NCBI GenBank assembly: GCA_033675265.1 | Contig: JAUJYZ010000104.1 | Coordinates: forward strand, 124,001 to 188,000 | Source: Actinostola sp. cb2023 | Taxonomy: Eukaryota; Cnidaria; Anthozoa; Actiniaria; Actinostolidae | Length of the DNA stretch: 64,000 bases | Direction: 5' to 3' | Part shown: positions 11,401 to 23,406 of the stretch, piece after piece | How the letters are laid out: the number at the start of each line of letters is the position of its first letter | How positions within the stretch are numbered: position 1 is the first letter of the stretch | Made by a program: the position numbers and the translations under genes | The notes under the pieces: generated by a model | Told to the model about the DNA's origin: nothing | What the model saw: the letters and a program-made list of their open reading frames with translations, nothing else | Databases searched by the model: none

Positions 11401-13569
11401 GAGGTTAAAATATGAAGAGTTATCTAGTTGTCACTAATAACTGGCCATGAGATCGATGTTACGAAAATTCAGAAAGTTAGAATTTTTCAAAGCAGTATCG
11501 ATTTTTACGGGCGGTTTCGGGCGCCGTGGGAGTCAAAGGGTTAAATTCAATAATTTTTTTTTTTTTTTTTCCACTGACTTGCCATTTTTCCTACCAAAAA
11601 CTATTTAAAACATTAAGTCTACCTAAGACGGTTATACATGCCAAATTTTATTTGAAACTGAGCTTGATTGAAGGACTTAGGGGGGGGGGAGGGTATTTGT
11701 TATAGACCTCAAAAGCCCAATTTTACATATAGGTCAAAAAGTCAAAGTTGCGGGAGTGGTCATTGTGAAATTTAGACAGCAGAGAAGAATAGTTGTCGTG
11801 GATGTTAGTCAGACCAATGGTCACATTCACCCTATGGTGATCCAGGGGGGCAGTGATGCTTGTCACGTGACTAACCCTAGCCCCTAAGCCAGCCTTCAGT
11901 CAAATCTAACCCTAGCTTCCAGAACTTAACCCAAGGGCAAAAAAAAATAACCCTAAGCCTGAATTGTTACCCTAACCCTAGTTTTGAGTTAACCCCAACC
12001 CTAACTTCTTCCCGGAGGTGACAAAAGTCCTGGTCACGTGACCTCATATTTTTTCTCCTTAACCCTTTGACACCCAGAGATTTTTGAGTTTTTTAGCGAT
12101 TTTCTGGACCTAATCACGCCATAGGAAATTTCGATTCCATATAAGGGGTTTCCATGGAAATCTTGACAGTTCTGAAAGCCCACGGGCTCAGGTTCTGACG
12201 TAATCTTTCTCTTTTGGTGAATCTCCTCGAGGAACGGCATCTCGTAGCTACTAGGAGCGGTCAATTTTGCATTTTTAGAGTGTTTATAGCCATTATTCAC
12301 CACAGAAGCCCCCAGGACAGCATCATTAAGCTTGACTGGTGTGGTAGAGACCGTTCTCCTGGAAGAACTCAGGAGTTTAGATACGAATTCACGAACAGAT
12401 TTCGACTTTGCCGTTTGGAAATTCAAAATGGCGGACTCAATTGTGAAATCGTCTCTCTGGTCTTTCTGTGGTGGATTCCAGGACCTACAAAGGCATTTTT
12501 GGCGACTTTGGACTTGTAAAGAATGCAACCGGTGCAATATTTTGCCTGTAGGACCGAGTGGCTCGACACTCTATATATTCTTAAAAGAGGGATTTTCGGG
12601 GGAGATCTATGCCGAAATTCCCGGATGTTTCCCGGCATCCTTTTCGGGCGTGCAGAAGGAAAACACGTGTTAGCGAAAGTGGGCCTAAGGAAATGGCTAT
12701 TGTTCGGCGAGTTAAGGAAAAGAGAGGGCAAAATTCACGACTATATCAAGAAGAGAGATGGAAGTTTGCTGAGAAAGTGGCGTTTTGTTTCGCAAGGATG
12801 TATTTTGGAAGAAAATCCAAGTCAAATGTCGTTCATTTTCGAGGTGTAAAATTGCGTCAAAAACACGCATTTTTGATTTTTATGGCAAACAAATTGAACT
12901 AATGCCCAGAAATCGGACCTGTAAGTCAGTTTACTTGAGGTTAAAATATGAAGAGTTATCTAGTTGTCACTAATAACTGGCCATGAGATCGATGTTACGA
13001 AAATTCAGAAAGTTAGAATTTTTCAAAGCAGTATCGATTTTTACGGGCGGTTTCGGGCGCCGTGGGAGTCAAAGGGTTAAATTCAATAATTTTTTATTTT
13101 TTTTTCCACTGACTTGCCATTTTTCCTACCAAAAACTATTTAAAACATTAAGTCTACCTAAGACGGTTATACATGCCAAATTTTATTTGAAACTGAGCTT
13201 GATTGAAGGACTTAGGGGGGGGGGGAGGGTATTTGTTATAGACCTCAAAAGCCCAATTTTACATATAGGTCAAAAAGTCAAAGTTGGGGGAGTGGTCATT
13301 GTGAAATTTAGACAGCAGAGAAGAATAGTTGTCGTGGATGTTAGTCAGACCAATGGTCACATTCACCCTATGGTGATCCAGGGGGGCAGTGATGCTTGTC
13401 ACGTGACTAACCCTAGCCCCTAAGCCAGCCTTCAGTCAAATCTAACCCTAGCTTCCAGAACTTAACCCAAGGGCAAAAAAAAATAACCCTAAGCCTGAAT
13501 TGTTACCCTAACCCTAGTTTTGAGTTAACCCCAACCCTAACTTCTTCCCGGAGGTGACAAAAGTCCTGG

Positions 13570-14073
13570 TCACGTGACCTCATATTTTTTCTCCTTAACC
13601 CTTTGACACCCAGAGATTTTTGAGTTTTTTAGCGATTTTCTGGACCTAATCACGCCATAGGAAATTTCGATTCCATATAAGGGGTTTCCATGGAAATCTT
13701 GACAGTTCTGAAAGCCCACGGGCTCAGGTTCTGACGTAATCTTTCTCTTTTGGTGAATCTCCTCGAGGAACGGCATCTCGTAGCTACTAGGAGCGGTCAA
13801 TTTTGCATTTTTAGAGTGTTTATAGCCATTATTCACCACAGAAGCCCCCAGGACAGCATCATTAAGCTTGACTGGTGTGGTAGAGACCGTTCTCCTGGAA
13901 GAACTCAGGAGTTTAGATACGAATTCACGAACAGATTTCGACTTTGCCGTTTGGAAATTCAAAATGGCGGACTCAATTGTGAAATCGTCTCTCTGGTCTT
14001 TCTGTGGTGGATTCCAGGACCTACAAAGGCATTTTTGGCGACTTTGGACTTGTAAAGAATGCAACCGGTGCAA
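13570..14073 (-). other. 167-codon open frame repeated in each array unit, probably not a gene
   Basis: An ATG-started minus-strand frame of 167 codons recurs almost unchanged at 7428, 8964, 10498, 12034 and 13570. It begins MHRLHSLQVQSRQKCLC and runs off the TTAA element into the spacer. I see no domain, signal peptide or membrane segment. The conservation is explained by the recent tandem duplication. Overlapping frames on the other strand of similar length argue for open frames by chance. Confidence 0.3.
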
Positions 14074-14612
14074 TATTTTGCCTGTAGGACCGAGTGGCTC
14101 GACACTCTATATATTCTTAAAAGAGGGATTTTCGGGGGAGATCTATGCCGAAATTCCCGGATGTTTCCCGGCATCCTTTTCGGGCGTGCAGAAGGAAAAC
14201 ACGTGTTAGCGAAAGTGGGCCTAAGGAAATGGCTATTGTTCGGCGAGTTAAGGAAAAGAGAGGGCAAAATTCACGACTATATCAAGAAGAGAGATGGAAG
14301 TTTGCTGAGAAAGTGGCGTTTTGTTTCGCAAGGATGTATTTTGGAAGAAAATCCAAGTCAAATGTCGTTCATTTTCGAGGTGTAAAATTGCGTCAAAAAC
14401 ACGCATTTTTGATTTTTATGGCAAACAAATTGAACTAATGCCCAGAAATCGGACCTGTAAGTCAGTTTACTTGAGGTTAAAATATGAAGAGTTATCTAGT
14501 TGTCACTAATAACTGGCCATGAGATCGATGTTACGAAAATTCAGAAAGTTAGAATTTTTCAAAGCAGTATCGATTTTTACGGGCGGTTTCGGGCGCCGTG
14601 GGAGTCAAAGGG

Positions 14613-15417
14613 TTAAGGTAATTCCTCAGTATATCTTCCCCAATTGAAAAATTGCTGAAATTTTGCAGAGTTTTTATTGTCAGAAAAGTAAAAAAAAATG
14701 GGGGTCACCGTGCTTGTTTCAGTAATATTCGTCAGAATAGACCATGCGGTATAAGCAAAATTGACTCAAAACAATCGAATATCGTGTCACAGTGTTAAAA
14801 TGGCTCAAAAAAATTGTGGAAGTGCTTTTCTGCAACTGATTTACCATTTTTTCAATCACACCAGTTCAACAAAGGTGATGTACCAAAAATTGCATAACAA
14901 TTTTGCCAATTGAGTCATTTACAAGCCGGGTTTTTACAAAGGAATGACCGAATTTCCTTCCATTTTCGTATGCAAATCGAGAAAATGACACGGAAAACGC
15001 GAAAAAAAATTGACTTCCCCAATTGAATATTTTGTAATTTTTTTACAAAAGATGTGAAATCGGTAGTGTAAATAAAATATACAATAAAAATTGATGGTCA
15101 CCGTGCTTTGTTCGGGGAAAAATCGGTTTGAAGACTTTTCCTGAATGATCCTTAACAAATTTGTTTAACTAAAACCCAGCGCTCGCTCGATGACGTAAGT
15201 TAGCGTGCGCTCTTCAACTAAAATTTTATTCAAAAACATAGCATAATCCTCCACTTTCTTGCCATTTTTTTCACCATTCTTATTCTTTTTTAATCCACAA
15301 TCCATAGTTTCGGTTGTTATGCAGTGTTTTTCAACACCAAATTATTATTTCACGTAATAGATCATGCAATACATCACGCTATATAATATAGTGCAAAACT
15401 AAGGAATTACCTTAACA
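14613..15417. mobile_element. Second TTAA-flanked MITE, about 800 bp
   Basis: TTAAGGTAATTCCTCAG at the left and CTAAGGAATTACCTTAA at the right form inverted ends flanked by TTAA. The left TTAA (14613-14616) is also the right end of the last array element, so one target was used twice. No coding capacity is seen inside. Assigning it to a TTAA-targeting superfamily (piggyBac or Kolobok) is inference. Confidence 0.75.
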
Positions 15418-16151
15418 TAAAATGCGTGTGTTGCGCTTGGGCCCTTCCACACATCTATACGCGTGTGCTGATCAGTAAACCCCATGCAGAACAACTGCTC
15501 ATTAACGTTCTATGATTTCCCTAGAGGTTTAGAAGGTGTGTTCAATGTGAAGATTGTATGATGAGTTCGAACGAATCCGCGATCCGCGACTCGGAGTAAT
15601 GTTTCGTTGATTACACCGACAATCGTGATTTATAAACTTCAATGTACGTGAACGATTGACAAATTAGTGAATATTTCTGGTGGAATCTCTGCTTAGTTTG
15701 TCCCAATAATAAACTGCCATTGCTGTGCGGATTCAAGTCAGTGACACCGATTAAACTTTGCTTTCTTCACTCGGAACAGCTACATGACACAGCACTGAGT
15801 ATTTGTAATTGGTTCTCAGGGTATTTCCAGAGTTGAATGCCATTGCAATCTGAACTGGAGGCAGCAAATGGTCGCCGTTTTGTATGAAACGAGAGAGCCA
15901 TGGGAACGAGTTTACAGTTATGGAGCGAAAATTTTCCCCATCTCATCCCAATAACTCGTGGATGCTATGCAATCCACGAGTTCAAAACGGCAAAGTGACA
16001 ACACATAGCCTATTACGGTATGCAAATTATTTTGATATCTGAGCTGTCACAACATAACGCTTTTGAAATCAGCTGTCATGCTTTTACGTCTTCAAGGAAA
16101 CCTCTCACTTAATGTATAGCATTCAAATACTGTTAACCTTTTGTTGCTTTC
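15418..16151. other. Intergenic stretch with no recognised feature
   Basis: About 730 bp of mixed sequence. I find no open frame with a recognisable domain, no inverted ends and no tandem repeat. A short near-palindrome around AACTCGTGGATGCTATGCAA (about 15953-15980) is the only local symmetry. Confidence 0.5.
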
Positions 16152-16746
16152 TTAACCCATTCGCTCCTGAGCTATTTTGAGTTTTTTAGCGATTTTCTGG
16201 ACCTAATCACGCCATAGGAAATATCAATTCCATATACAGTGGAACCTCGATATAACGATGTGCCAAGGGACCGACCAAATGAGATCGGGATATCGGGATA
16301 TCGTTACAACGAATTCCCGATATAACGATATTTCGGGAAAAGACCCAAAAATATCGTTATATCGGGAGATTTGTTAATAATTGATTTTTCATGTAGTGTC
16401 CGTTGTGTAATTTATTATTGTATACATTGTTACAGTACTGAACGATTTGTAAAGTGCAACACTTGGTTTCCATAGTTTCCAAGGATAAACTTCAGTATTG
16501 TGTGTACACACACATTCTGTAAAACTAAAACTTTAACATTTGAAATAACAACTTGATCATTTAACTTGGTCATTGTCCATATACAGTAATATTACTACAG
16601 TATTCCTTTTTGAGTTCACGCATTTGACCATTTGATAAACTTTGATTAGTAATGCTGTATACTTTTACTGTTGTGTGCACGCATAACAAAACTTAAACAT
16701 TTGAAATAAGCGTTCATGATGTTGAATCATATCTGAGTTCCATTTG

Positions 16747-18253
16747 TCACTGAAAGTATTCGCCAAGTTTTGCTTGCCTCTGCTCTTTTTCTTGGACTCT
16801 AATAAAAGCGTCCTCCATCGAAGAAAGAGAGCGCAGAAATTCTCTCTCCCTTGCACTTGACTCGTCAAAGGTCATCACGTAATTTCTCAAAGCCTTCACC
16901 GCTTCATTTGCTTCCAGAGGGGTTAAAGGCGTTGGCTCTATCACAGAGATGCTGTTACCGTCTGAATCTGATTCGTCCCCACCGCTGGCCGTAGTCTGCT
17001 TAGACTGGACTGCCTCCAATGCCTGTCTTGTTGCATCTTCCTCAGTTGGTTGGCAATCGGTGATAATATCGCTATCTAGCGATGCGAAATGCGTGAAGGG
17101 GACATCCGCCAGTAAGGGGTATTCTTGCACAACCCTTCCCCATAATCCACGCTTTTCTGATGTTCCTTCGTCTTCTTCGTCTGACTCAAATGGGTCATGT
17201 GTTGGCTCTAGTACTTCACCTGGAAATCCTGCCTTCTTCCAACAGTTCTTGATGGTTGTCTGACTCACGTTGTCCCAGGCTTTTGCCATCATGAAGACAG
17301 CATCTTTTAGATCTATCGCTTTGATGGGCTGATTCTCATCCAAATACTGCAACACTTCCCTGACCATTGTCTTACGGTAATGGACCTTGAGGTTTTGGAT
17401 GATGTCTTGATCCGCCGGCTGTAGCTTACTTGTGCAGTTTGGCGGGAAGAAAATTAATCTCGTGTTTGTCAGTTCCGTGACTGACACGTGTGCCGTACAG
17501 TTATCCACAAACATCAAGATATGCCGGTTTGCCGCTTTCATTTTCCGGTCTATCTTTCGAAGCCACTGTTCGAACAAAACATGGTCAATCCAGGCTTTCT
17601 TTTGCAACTCGTAGGTCACAGGAAGCAAGTCCATATTGCTGTTCTTAAAGCACCGAGGTTTGGCGTATTTTCCCATTACTAGAAGGGGCAATTTGTCGGT
17701 TCCATCCTGATTGCAGGCGACCATGACAGTTACACGCTCTTTGCTTTTCTTTCCACCGGTACATTTCTCACCTCTGAAGTTGAGCGTTTGAGTGGGGGTT
17801 GCTTTCCACATAAATCCCGTTTCATCAGCATTGAACCGATCCCTTGGGCTGTATTTACAACAGATATCTGGCAGACGTTCGGTCCACATTTCCACTATAT
17901 CTGGATCAACACTTTTCTCCTCGCCGCAAACATTCTGACCTGAGATGCTTTGCCTTGCTTTGAATCTTTCTAGATATCCACTGCTTGCCTTGAAGTTTTC
18001 GTAGCCAAGCTGGTTGGCAAAATACCGAGCTTTCTCTGCCAGAAGTGTTCCAGTAACTGGGACGTTGATACTTCGTACTTTCCGAATCATTGATTGCTTT
18101 CACTATTTTGTATTTATCTTCCAATGTCAAAGCTCTTCGAATTCTCTTGCTGGCCCCTGGTTTCTTTGACGCCGCCGATGAGGACGAACTGGGACCCGGC
18201 ACAGTATCTTCAGCGGCACTCTCTGCACTCTCCTGAACCTCCTGGCTTGCCAT
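16747..18253 (-). pseudogene. Tigger/pogo DDE transposase, damaged N-terminus
   Basis: Would cut and join the Tigger ends at TA. The C-terminal frame (18090-16747) has the CENP-B-type DNA-binding segment (VTGTLLAEKARYFANQLG) and a DDE domain with NADETGF (first Asp), MFVDNCTAH (second Asp) and QPADQDIIQNLKVHYRK (third Asp), then an acidic tail. The true N-terminus lies in another frame from 18253: MASQEVQ, a serine-rich linker and ALTLEDKYKIVKAIND, the first helices of the psq/HTH domain. Roughly 60 residues expected between the two parts are missing, so a deletion with frame change has removed most of the first HTH. The catalytic triad is intact. Confidence 0.85.
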
Positions 18254-18557
18254 ACTGAAAGCACTTCAAGGCATCCAAGATACAGTACAAGCCAACCACA
18301 CGTGCTCACGTACAGAGCGATCCGATATTATAGCACGTGAGCATCAGACTCGTGCTGTCAACTGACTGAGATGGAGCGCACCAATAACGAGACGGGATAG
18401 ACATGAAATAAACTTCAAAAATAACATATCCTATCTAACGCCACTTTTCATTGGCACTGGCTTATTTGGTCAGCGTGTCAACCATTTACACACAGGAAAC
18501 CGACACACTGCTGTTATTATTTGTATTTATCCACAACTAAAACGGTCGAGCACAATC

Positions 18558-19058
18558 ATGAATACAACTTCATATTCATTCAGATCTTGTATTCGAGGCT
18601 ACCACGCTTATAAGGAAATTTGGGACGCAGCTATAGGTGAAGTTCTAGATTGCGAGGTAAGTCCTTTGACGCGTGACAATTATTGACCCATTGCGACACT
18701 GGCCGGTTCCGCTTATCGATTTCACGGGAAACTACGTTGTTCATAAGAGAGTATTGTTATTTTGCCGCAGTACGAGCCTGATAACCCACATGACACTCAT
18801 GCTGTTGCAGTTAAACGAGTACAGGGCGAAGAAGGTACTCAAGAGACCGTGGGCCATGTGCCTTTGACGTTGTCACGCGTATTTCATTTATTCTTGAAGC
18901 ATGATGGGCAGATCTCTGTCAGAGTGACTGGAAAGCGAAGGAATAAAGGCATTGGTTTGGAAATTCCTGTAACCTATATTTTTCAGCACAAGAAGCCGTC
19001 CAAAGTGAAGAAGCTAATAGAACTGATTAAAGACAAAGAGCATAAAGCGACCTTATAG
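18558..19058 (+). CDS. HIRAN-type domain protein encoded inside Tigger, two exons
   Basis: Exon 1 (18558-18656) gives MNTTSYSFRSCIRGYHAYKE and 13 more residues, ending CE at a GTAAGT donor. Exon 2 (18771-19058) follows TTTGCCGCAG and gives YEPDNPHDTHAVAVKRVQ, then ..VGHVPLTLSRVFHLFL.., then VTGKRRNKGIGLEIPVTYIF, and stops at TAG. The phases join in frame for a 128-aa protein. The NPHDTHAVAV, VGHVP and GLE(I/V)P blocks are those of HIRAN domains, which in HLTF and Rad5 bind 3' DNA ends. No helicase or nuclease is attached. Within Tigger it is transcribed away from the transposase. A role in binding transposon ends or repair intermediates is inference; it could be a passenger gene. No lesion is visible. 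Confidence 0.72.
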
Positions 19059-19472
19059 CTGTACCGGCAATGATTGTAACAAACTGTTGACAGACACGTT
19101 ACAGTCCTTACGCAATGAGAACAAAGGATTCAATTATTGTCATATCTTTTCAAGTGTTTTATCGTTATATCAGGGTAAATTTTACGTTTGGGCTGCCAGA
19201 TTGTCATCGTTATACTGGGAATATCGTTATATCGAGTATCGTTACATCGGGAATTTTCTCCATACATTTACCTTAACATTTGCCGGGCTGCCAGATTGTG
19301 ATCGTTATACCGGGAATATCGTTATATCGAGTATCGTTATATCGAGGTTCCACTGTAAGGGGTTTCCATGGAAATCTTGACAGTTCTGAAAGCCCACGGG
19401 CTCACGTTCTGATGTGGTCTTTCTCTTGTCATGGATCTCCTTGTGGCCAGCAGTGGCCTATTTTGCATTTTT

Positions 19473-20342
19473 CACGGCGGGCGTGAATGGCCCTAAAATC
19501 GGCCATTTGAAATTTTTGGAAAATCTCAAAATTGACATTACTTTGTTCTTCTCATGATAACTAACCTAAAATCGAAAACCGTTTTGAAATTGGACGAAGA
19601 CAACCAGAGTTATGAATATTTTTAACTCAATATTTTTTCACGGGAAAAATTGGCGGGAAATAATTCATACAAAACCATCGGTAAAATAAACCGCTTGGTA
19701 AAACTTTTTTGTTTGAAAACATTTTAGCGCCATACTTAGAGTATTGGAAGAACTATGACATGCGGAAAACTTGTTGATTTTAGAATTTTGATCTTTTGAG
19801 TGTAAGTAGTTCAAATAATATTTTAAAAACTAATAAAAAAGCGAATACGTCATTATGACGTCACACATATTGTAAAATATCTCTAATAGAGTTAATAAAC
19901 ATCAAAATCCTGCATTGTGTAGAATAAGATACCTCTATAACAATAATAAATATCAATAAAGTCATTTTACTGATTTCTGTCCCTTCATACTGCTTTTTTC
20001 TTTAGCTGATGACGTCATAAATCAAAAAACTAAATCCTTTATAACTCGGGTTCTAATAATCGGAACATTACGCAAATTTCACCGAAGTGCACAATATGTT
20101 ATTCTCTTTCAAATTTTGTCATTGTGTTTAAACTAAATTTTCACAGCAATTGTAACTTTTTATTATGACGTCATCATTGCATCAGATTTTGCCATCGAGT
20201 AGTTTGAAATACCACACTACCTTTAATAAAGAAACTCTGAAATTTTTATTTCATTTCATGGAAGAATTTTGAAAATATGAATGTTTTGAGAAAAATACAA
20301 CGTTTTCACGGACCGATTTTAGGGTCATTTGTGCCCGCCGTG
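19473..20342. mobile_element. CACGG-ended element, 870 bp, TTT duplication
   Basis: The ends are CACGGCGGGCGTGAATGGCC and the complement of CACGGCGGGCACAAATGACC, continuing into a shared CCTAAAATCGG. Array units show the uninterrupted site GCATTTTTAGAGTG, so insertion duplicated TTT. CAC-starting ends with a 3-bp duplication fit EnSpm/CACTA or Chapaev3-like families; I cannot choose between them. The interior is AT-rich and non-coding. Confidence 0.8.
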
Positions 20343-20518
20343 TTTAGAGTATTTTATAGCCATTATTCACCACAGAAACCCCCAAAACAACATCATTAAG
20401 CTTGACTTAGTGTGGTAGAGACCGTTCTGCTGAAAGAAACCAGCAGCGAGAACTGATTTCACTTAGACATATCGAACTTGCATCATGTGTTGCTTCAGTC
20501 AATGTTTCCACCCTTAAC

Positions 20519-20964
20519 GCTTTCACTGCCAGGCATTCCGAGGATGGCTTATTCCCTGTGCCAAGTATTTTCTTGAATAATGTGCATAAATCAAGCTATA
20601 TATTTAAAATTGTAATAACCTCATTTGGGTTTGTGCTGCATTCATGAAATTTTCTGGAGAGGTAGACCATGAATGAAATATTATTTTGAGCAGGGTTTGG
20701 GCGTGGTCCACAGATCACATGACGTACTCTTTCCCAACGGATCTTGGGAAACCAAAAATATATATTCAAAATATATATTAGTGAATATTAATTTCACTTT
20801 TCTGATGCCCGTATCTTAATTAGGCTACCTAAAAGTTATTGTTTTTCAAAATGCAAAACAAATCACACAGAAATCTTTATCTCTAGTGCTCTAGTTTCCT
20901 TTTTGTTGACTTGGAACGGGTATGGTGATTATCTTTACAATCACATATAGATCATACATGCTAT
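20519..20964. other. Intergenic stretch, no recognised gene
   Basis: AT-rich unique-looking sequence between the old TTAA element and the two-gene transposon. A short internal palindrome AATATATATTCAAAATATATATT lies near 20755-20780. No domain-bearing frame is present. Confidence 0.5.
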
Positions 20965-21062
20965 GCAATAAGAGCGGGACTGGAAACTAAGTTGCATGAA
21001 AGCGAGGCCGCAAAGGCCTCACGGCGGGCTTTTTCGTGTGTTTGTACTTTCATTTAAATGAT

Positions 21063-23237
21063 ATGGCAACAAAAACTACTCTTTCTGAGGATGATATACC
21101 GGGAGCATCGCTCTCTGGAAGAAATCCATCACTTCTCAAGACAGACGAGCTTCGCTTTTGGCTGAAGTGCCGCGGTGATCGAGGAAAATGGCTAAAAACC
21201 AAGGCACAATTGGTTAAAAGGTGAGAGTCTGTGGAGCCAGTGCAAAGCTGTCAAACTCGTGATCAAAACATTGAGTGAATCAGACTTTTAACATATATTT
21301 TGCTACCGGACCATTCCCTCATTTATTCTGTTTATAGTGGCAGATAAGCGATGGATACTGAGCTGCCTAGCTGACTGATTTGAATAGTTTACGAACATGC
21401 TTTCGTTCGTGTCGAGGTGCGAACTCGTATTTTACGTGTGAAAACTGATCTTTCATTCTGCATGTCCACAGAGTTCAAGAATATGTCGATTCAGGCCGTG
21501 ATAAGAACATATTAGATCCTGACCCACAGCAAGTGTACACTCGCCGAAAAGAGAGACTTCGGGATTCAAGCGATCGAAATCCTCAGCCTCAGAATAACTG
21601 CCCAAGCTATCCTTCTACCGGTTGGTCATCAAGTCTTCGACGTATGCCGATTTTTACCAAGGCAGAAATGAACATACACATAGCTCAGTCTGGTAAGAAC
21701 TTAGGATCTTCTAATCAACACCACTCTGTTCCCACAAGTTTACGTAAAGCTAAGACGTTTTTGGAAGATGAGTACTTGAAGGAAATAGCTGCCACAAGTG
21801 ATGCCCAATTCTTTTATTTCAAGAGTTTATGTCATCATAGTTTTAGAAAGGATGATCCCCCACACAAGCTATATATCACTCTTTGTATACTGACTGGAGC
21901 TGTGAGACATGCTACTTGCACTTGTGTAGCTGGAAAGACTGGATTTTGCAACCATGCTTTGGGACTCATGATTAAGCTTTGCAAGTTTAGCTTGTATGAC
22001 TGTAAGGATATCAGTGAACTGGACAAAGAAGAGGATATGGCACCCACAGTTGCATGTACTTCAACCTTGCAGCTGTGGCACAAGACTGGTAGGGGTGACA
22101 AGATAAGACCTCAGCCTGGTATGGAGGTGATTGTAAAGAAAACTAAACTTGATACATTAACACAGTCATCAGAAGGACTTAAATGTCTTTTATATGAATC
22201 AAGGAAAAGTTGTAAGTCTCAAGTACCTGAAAGAGGAACTTGAAAGTATAAATCCTCGCATGGGTTTTTGCAAAATTGTAGAACCTGGATCTTCTAATTA
22301 CAAGAACACAAGATTTGGCACATCTCCTTGTGGATCATATGCAAGCTATCAGCTAAATTTCACAGAATCAAATTTTGTAACTTACTGTAATGTGGATGCT
22401 GTACCAAGGCTAAACTGCAATGAGACTAGGGATGTTCCCATTCAAGTCACTTACCCAACATTTCCCATCAAAGAAACAAATACTTATAGTATACCTGTAT
22501 TGGAAAATCTAGATGACAGGCAGGAAACTTTACTTAACCACATCATGGTTGATGAAGCTAAGCTAAACAGAATTGAAAGGAAAACTCAGGAACAGGCAGC
22601 TTCCAAGGAATGGCAAGAGGAAAGGAAGTTTAGACTGACTTCTTCCAATTACAAGACTGTTATTAAACGGCAGAGAAACCATGAAACATTCATTAAAAAA
22701 TTACTTAACCCTAGGCAGTTTACATCAAGGTACACAGAGCATGGTAAGAAGTACGAATCAGTCGCTTTGCAACAATATGAAAAGTATATGTTTTCAACTA
22801 GAAAGCAAGTCTCAGTACACAAGTCAGGGCTAGTAGTGTGCAAGGACTTACCATTCCTGGCTGCTTCTCCTGATGGAAAAATTATTGACAAAGGTTCGGA
22901 AGAGCCCTATGGTATAGCAGAAGTCAAATGCCCATTAACAAAATTTCTGGTAACACCACTTGAAGCCTGTTCAGACGAAGGATTTTTTGCAGAAAATGTA
23001 AATGACAAACCTCAGCTAAAACGACATCATGCATACTATTATCAAGTCCAAGGGCAACTTTCAGCAACCAGAGCAAGCTGGTGTGATTTTATTATATATA
23101 CAAGTATGGGTATGAGTATTGAGAGAATAGTGTTTGCCTCACAGTTCTGGGACACAATTTCAGAGAAGTTAAAGTCATATGTTTTTGAGCATTTTCTAAG
23201 TCCAACTGCTGCAGAATTTTCATTGAGACAAGATTAA
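21063..23237 (+). CDS. SAP-SWIM-YqaJ protein of the transposon, one frameshift
   Basis: Probable DNA-processing partner of the transposase. Exon 1 (21063-21220) encodes MATKTTLSEDDIPGAS and a SAP-like helix pair (LLKTDELRFWLKCRG..), then a GTGAGA donor. Exon 2 starts at 21472 after TCCACAG. A SWIM zinc finger follows (CTCVAGKTGFCNHALGLM), then a YqaJ-family PD-(D/E)xK nuclease core: FRLTSSNY, TEHGKKYESVALQQYEKY, AASPDGKI (Asp), IAEVKCP (Glu and Lys) and AYYYQVQGQL. The YqaJ/lambda-exonuclease family degrades or resects DNA ends. A one-base frame change near 22,200-22,215 (..LLYESRK to VVSLKYLKEEL) interrupts the frame just before the nuclease domain. The ATG at 21063 is favoured because its distance from the element end (98 bp) matches the relative at 52,229. 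Confidence 0.78.
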
Positions 23238-23406
23238 TGTAGAAAATGTACTATTAGAAAATGTAGTACTGTCAAAAAATATATTTTCAAGTAAATTAAA
23301 TTAGGTACCGTTAATATTGAGTTATTGCTAAATCAGGAGCAAATACTGTACATTGTTCATTGTAGACAAATGAACTGACTATTTACGTAAATAAATAAAT
23401 GATCAC

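Larger units (their letters stand above)
6771..14616. repeat. Tandem array: five 1.53-kb units plus a partial sixth
   Basis: The marker GAAATCGGACCTGTAAGTCA recurs at 6771, 8303, 9839, 11373, 12909 and 14445, giving units of 1532, 1536, 1534, 1536 and 1536 bp. Differences are mostly homopolymer lengths plus a few point changes (a C at 9185 and a T at 9543 in the second unit, a C at 11751, a T at 6924). Each unit holds one TTAA-flanked element of 1,022 bp and a spacer of about 514 bp. The array starts inside an element and ends exactly at an element end, as expected for unequal crossing-over or replication slippage between element copies. No open frame in the unit resembles a known protein. 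Confidence 0.93.
16237..19355. mobile_element. Tigger/pogo-type transposon with two divergent genes
   Basis: The inverted ends are CAGTGGAACCTCGATATAAC at the left and its complement at the right, flanked by TA on both sides (16235-16236 and 19356-19357). The array element supplies the empty site CCATATAAGGGG, confirming a TA duplication. It is 3,119 bp, close to a normal full-length Tigger. It encodes a damaged transposase (minus) and a two-exon HIRAN-type protein (plus), whose 5' ends face each other across about 300 bp. Extra GATATAACGAT-like motifs repeat inside both ends (16310-16370 and 19200-19260). Confidence 0.92.
16152..20518. mobile_element. Older relative of the array element, split by two later insertions
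   Basis: TTAACCCATTCGCTC (16152) followed by GAGTTTTTTAGCGATTTTCT and AATCACGCCATAGGAAAT matches the 5' end of the array element. The match stops at the Tigger insertion (16237), resumes at 19356 with AAGGGGTTTCCATGGAAATC, stops at the CACGG element (19473) and resumes at 20343 with TAGAGTATTTTATAGCC. The far end (TTAACGCTTTCACTGCC near 20515) differs from the array copies. Divergence from the array consensus is clearly higher than among array units, so this copy is older. Confidence 0.75.

Noticed and set aside
21018..21030. CACGGCGGGC inside the left end of the 20,965 transposon as the end of a CACGG element
   Set aside because: No TTT flank and no partner end; it lies just inside the transposon's own terminal repeat, so the match is probably chance.
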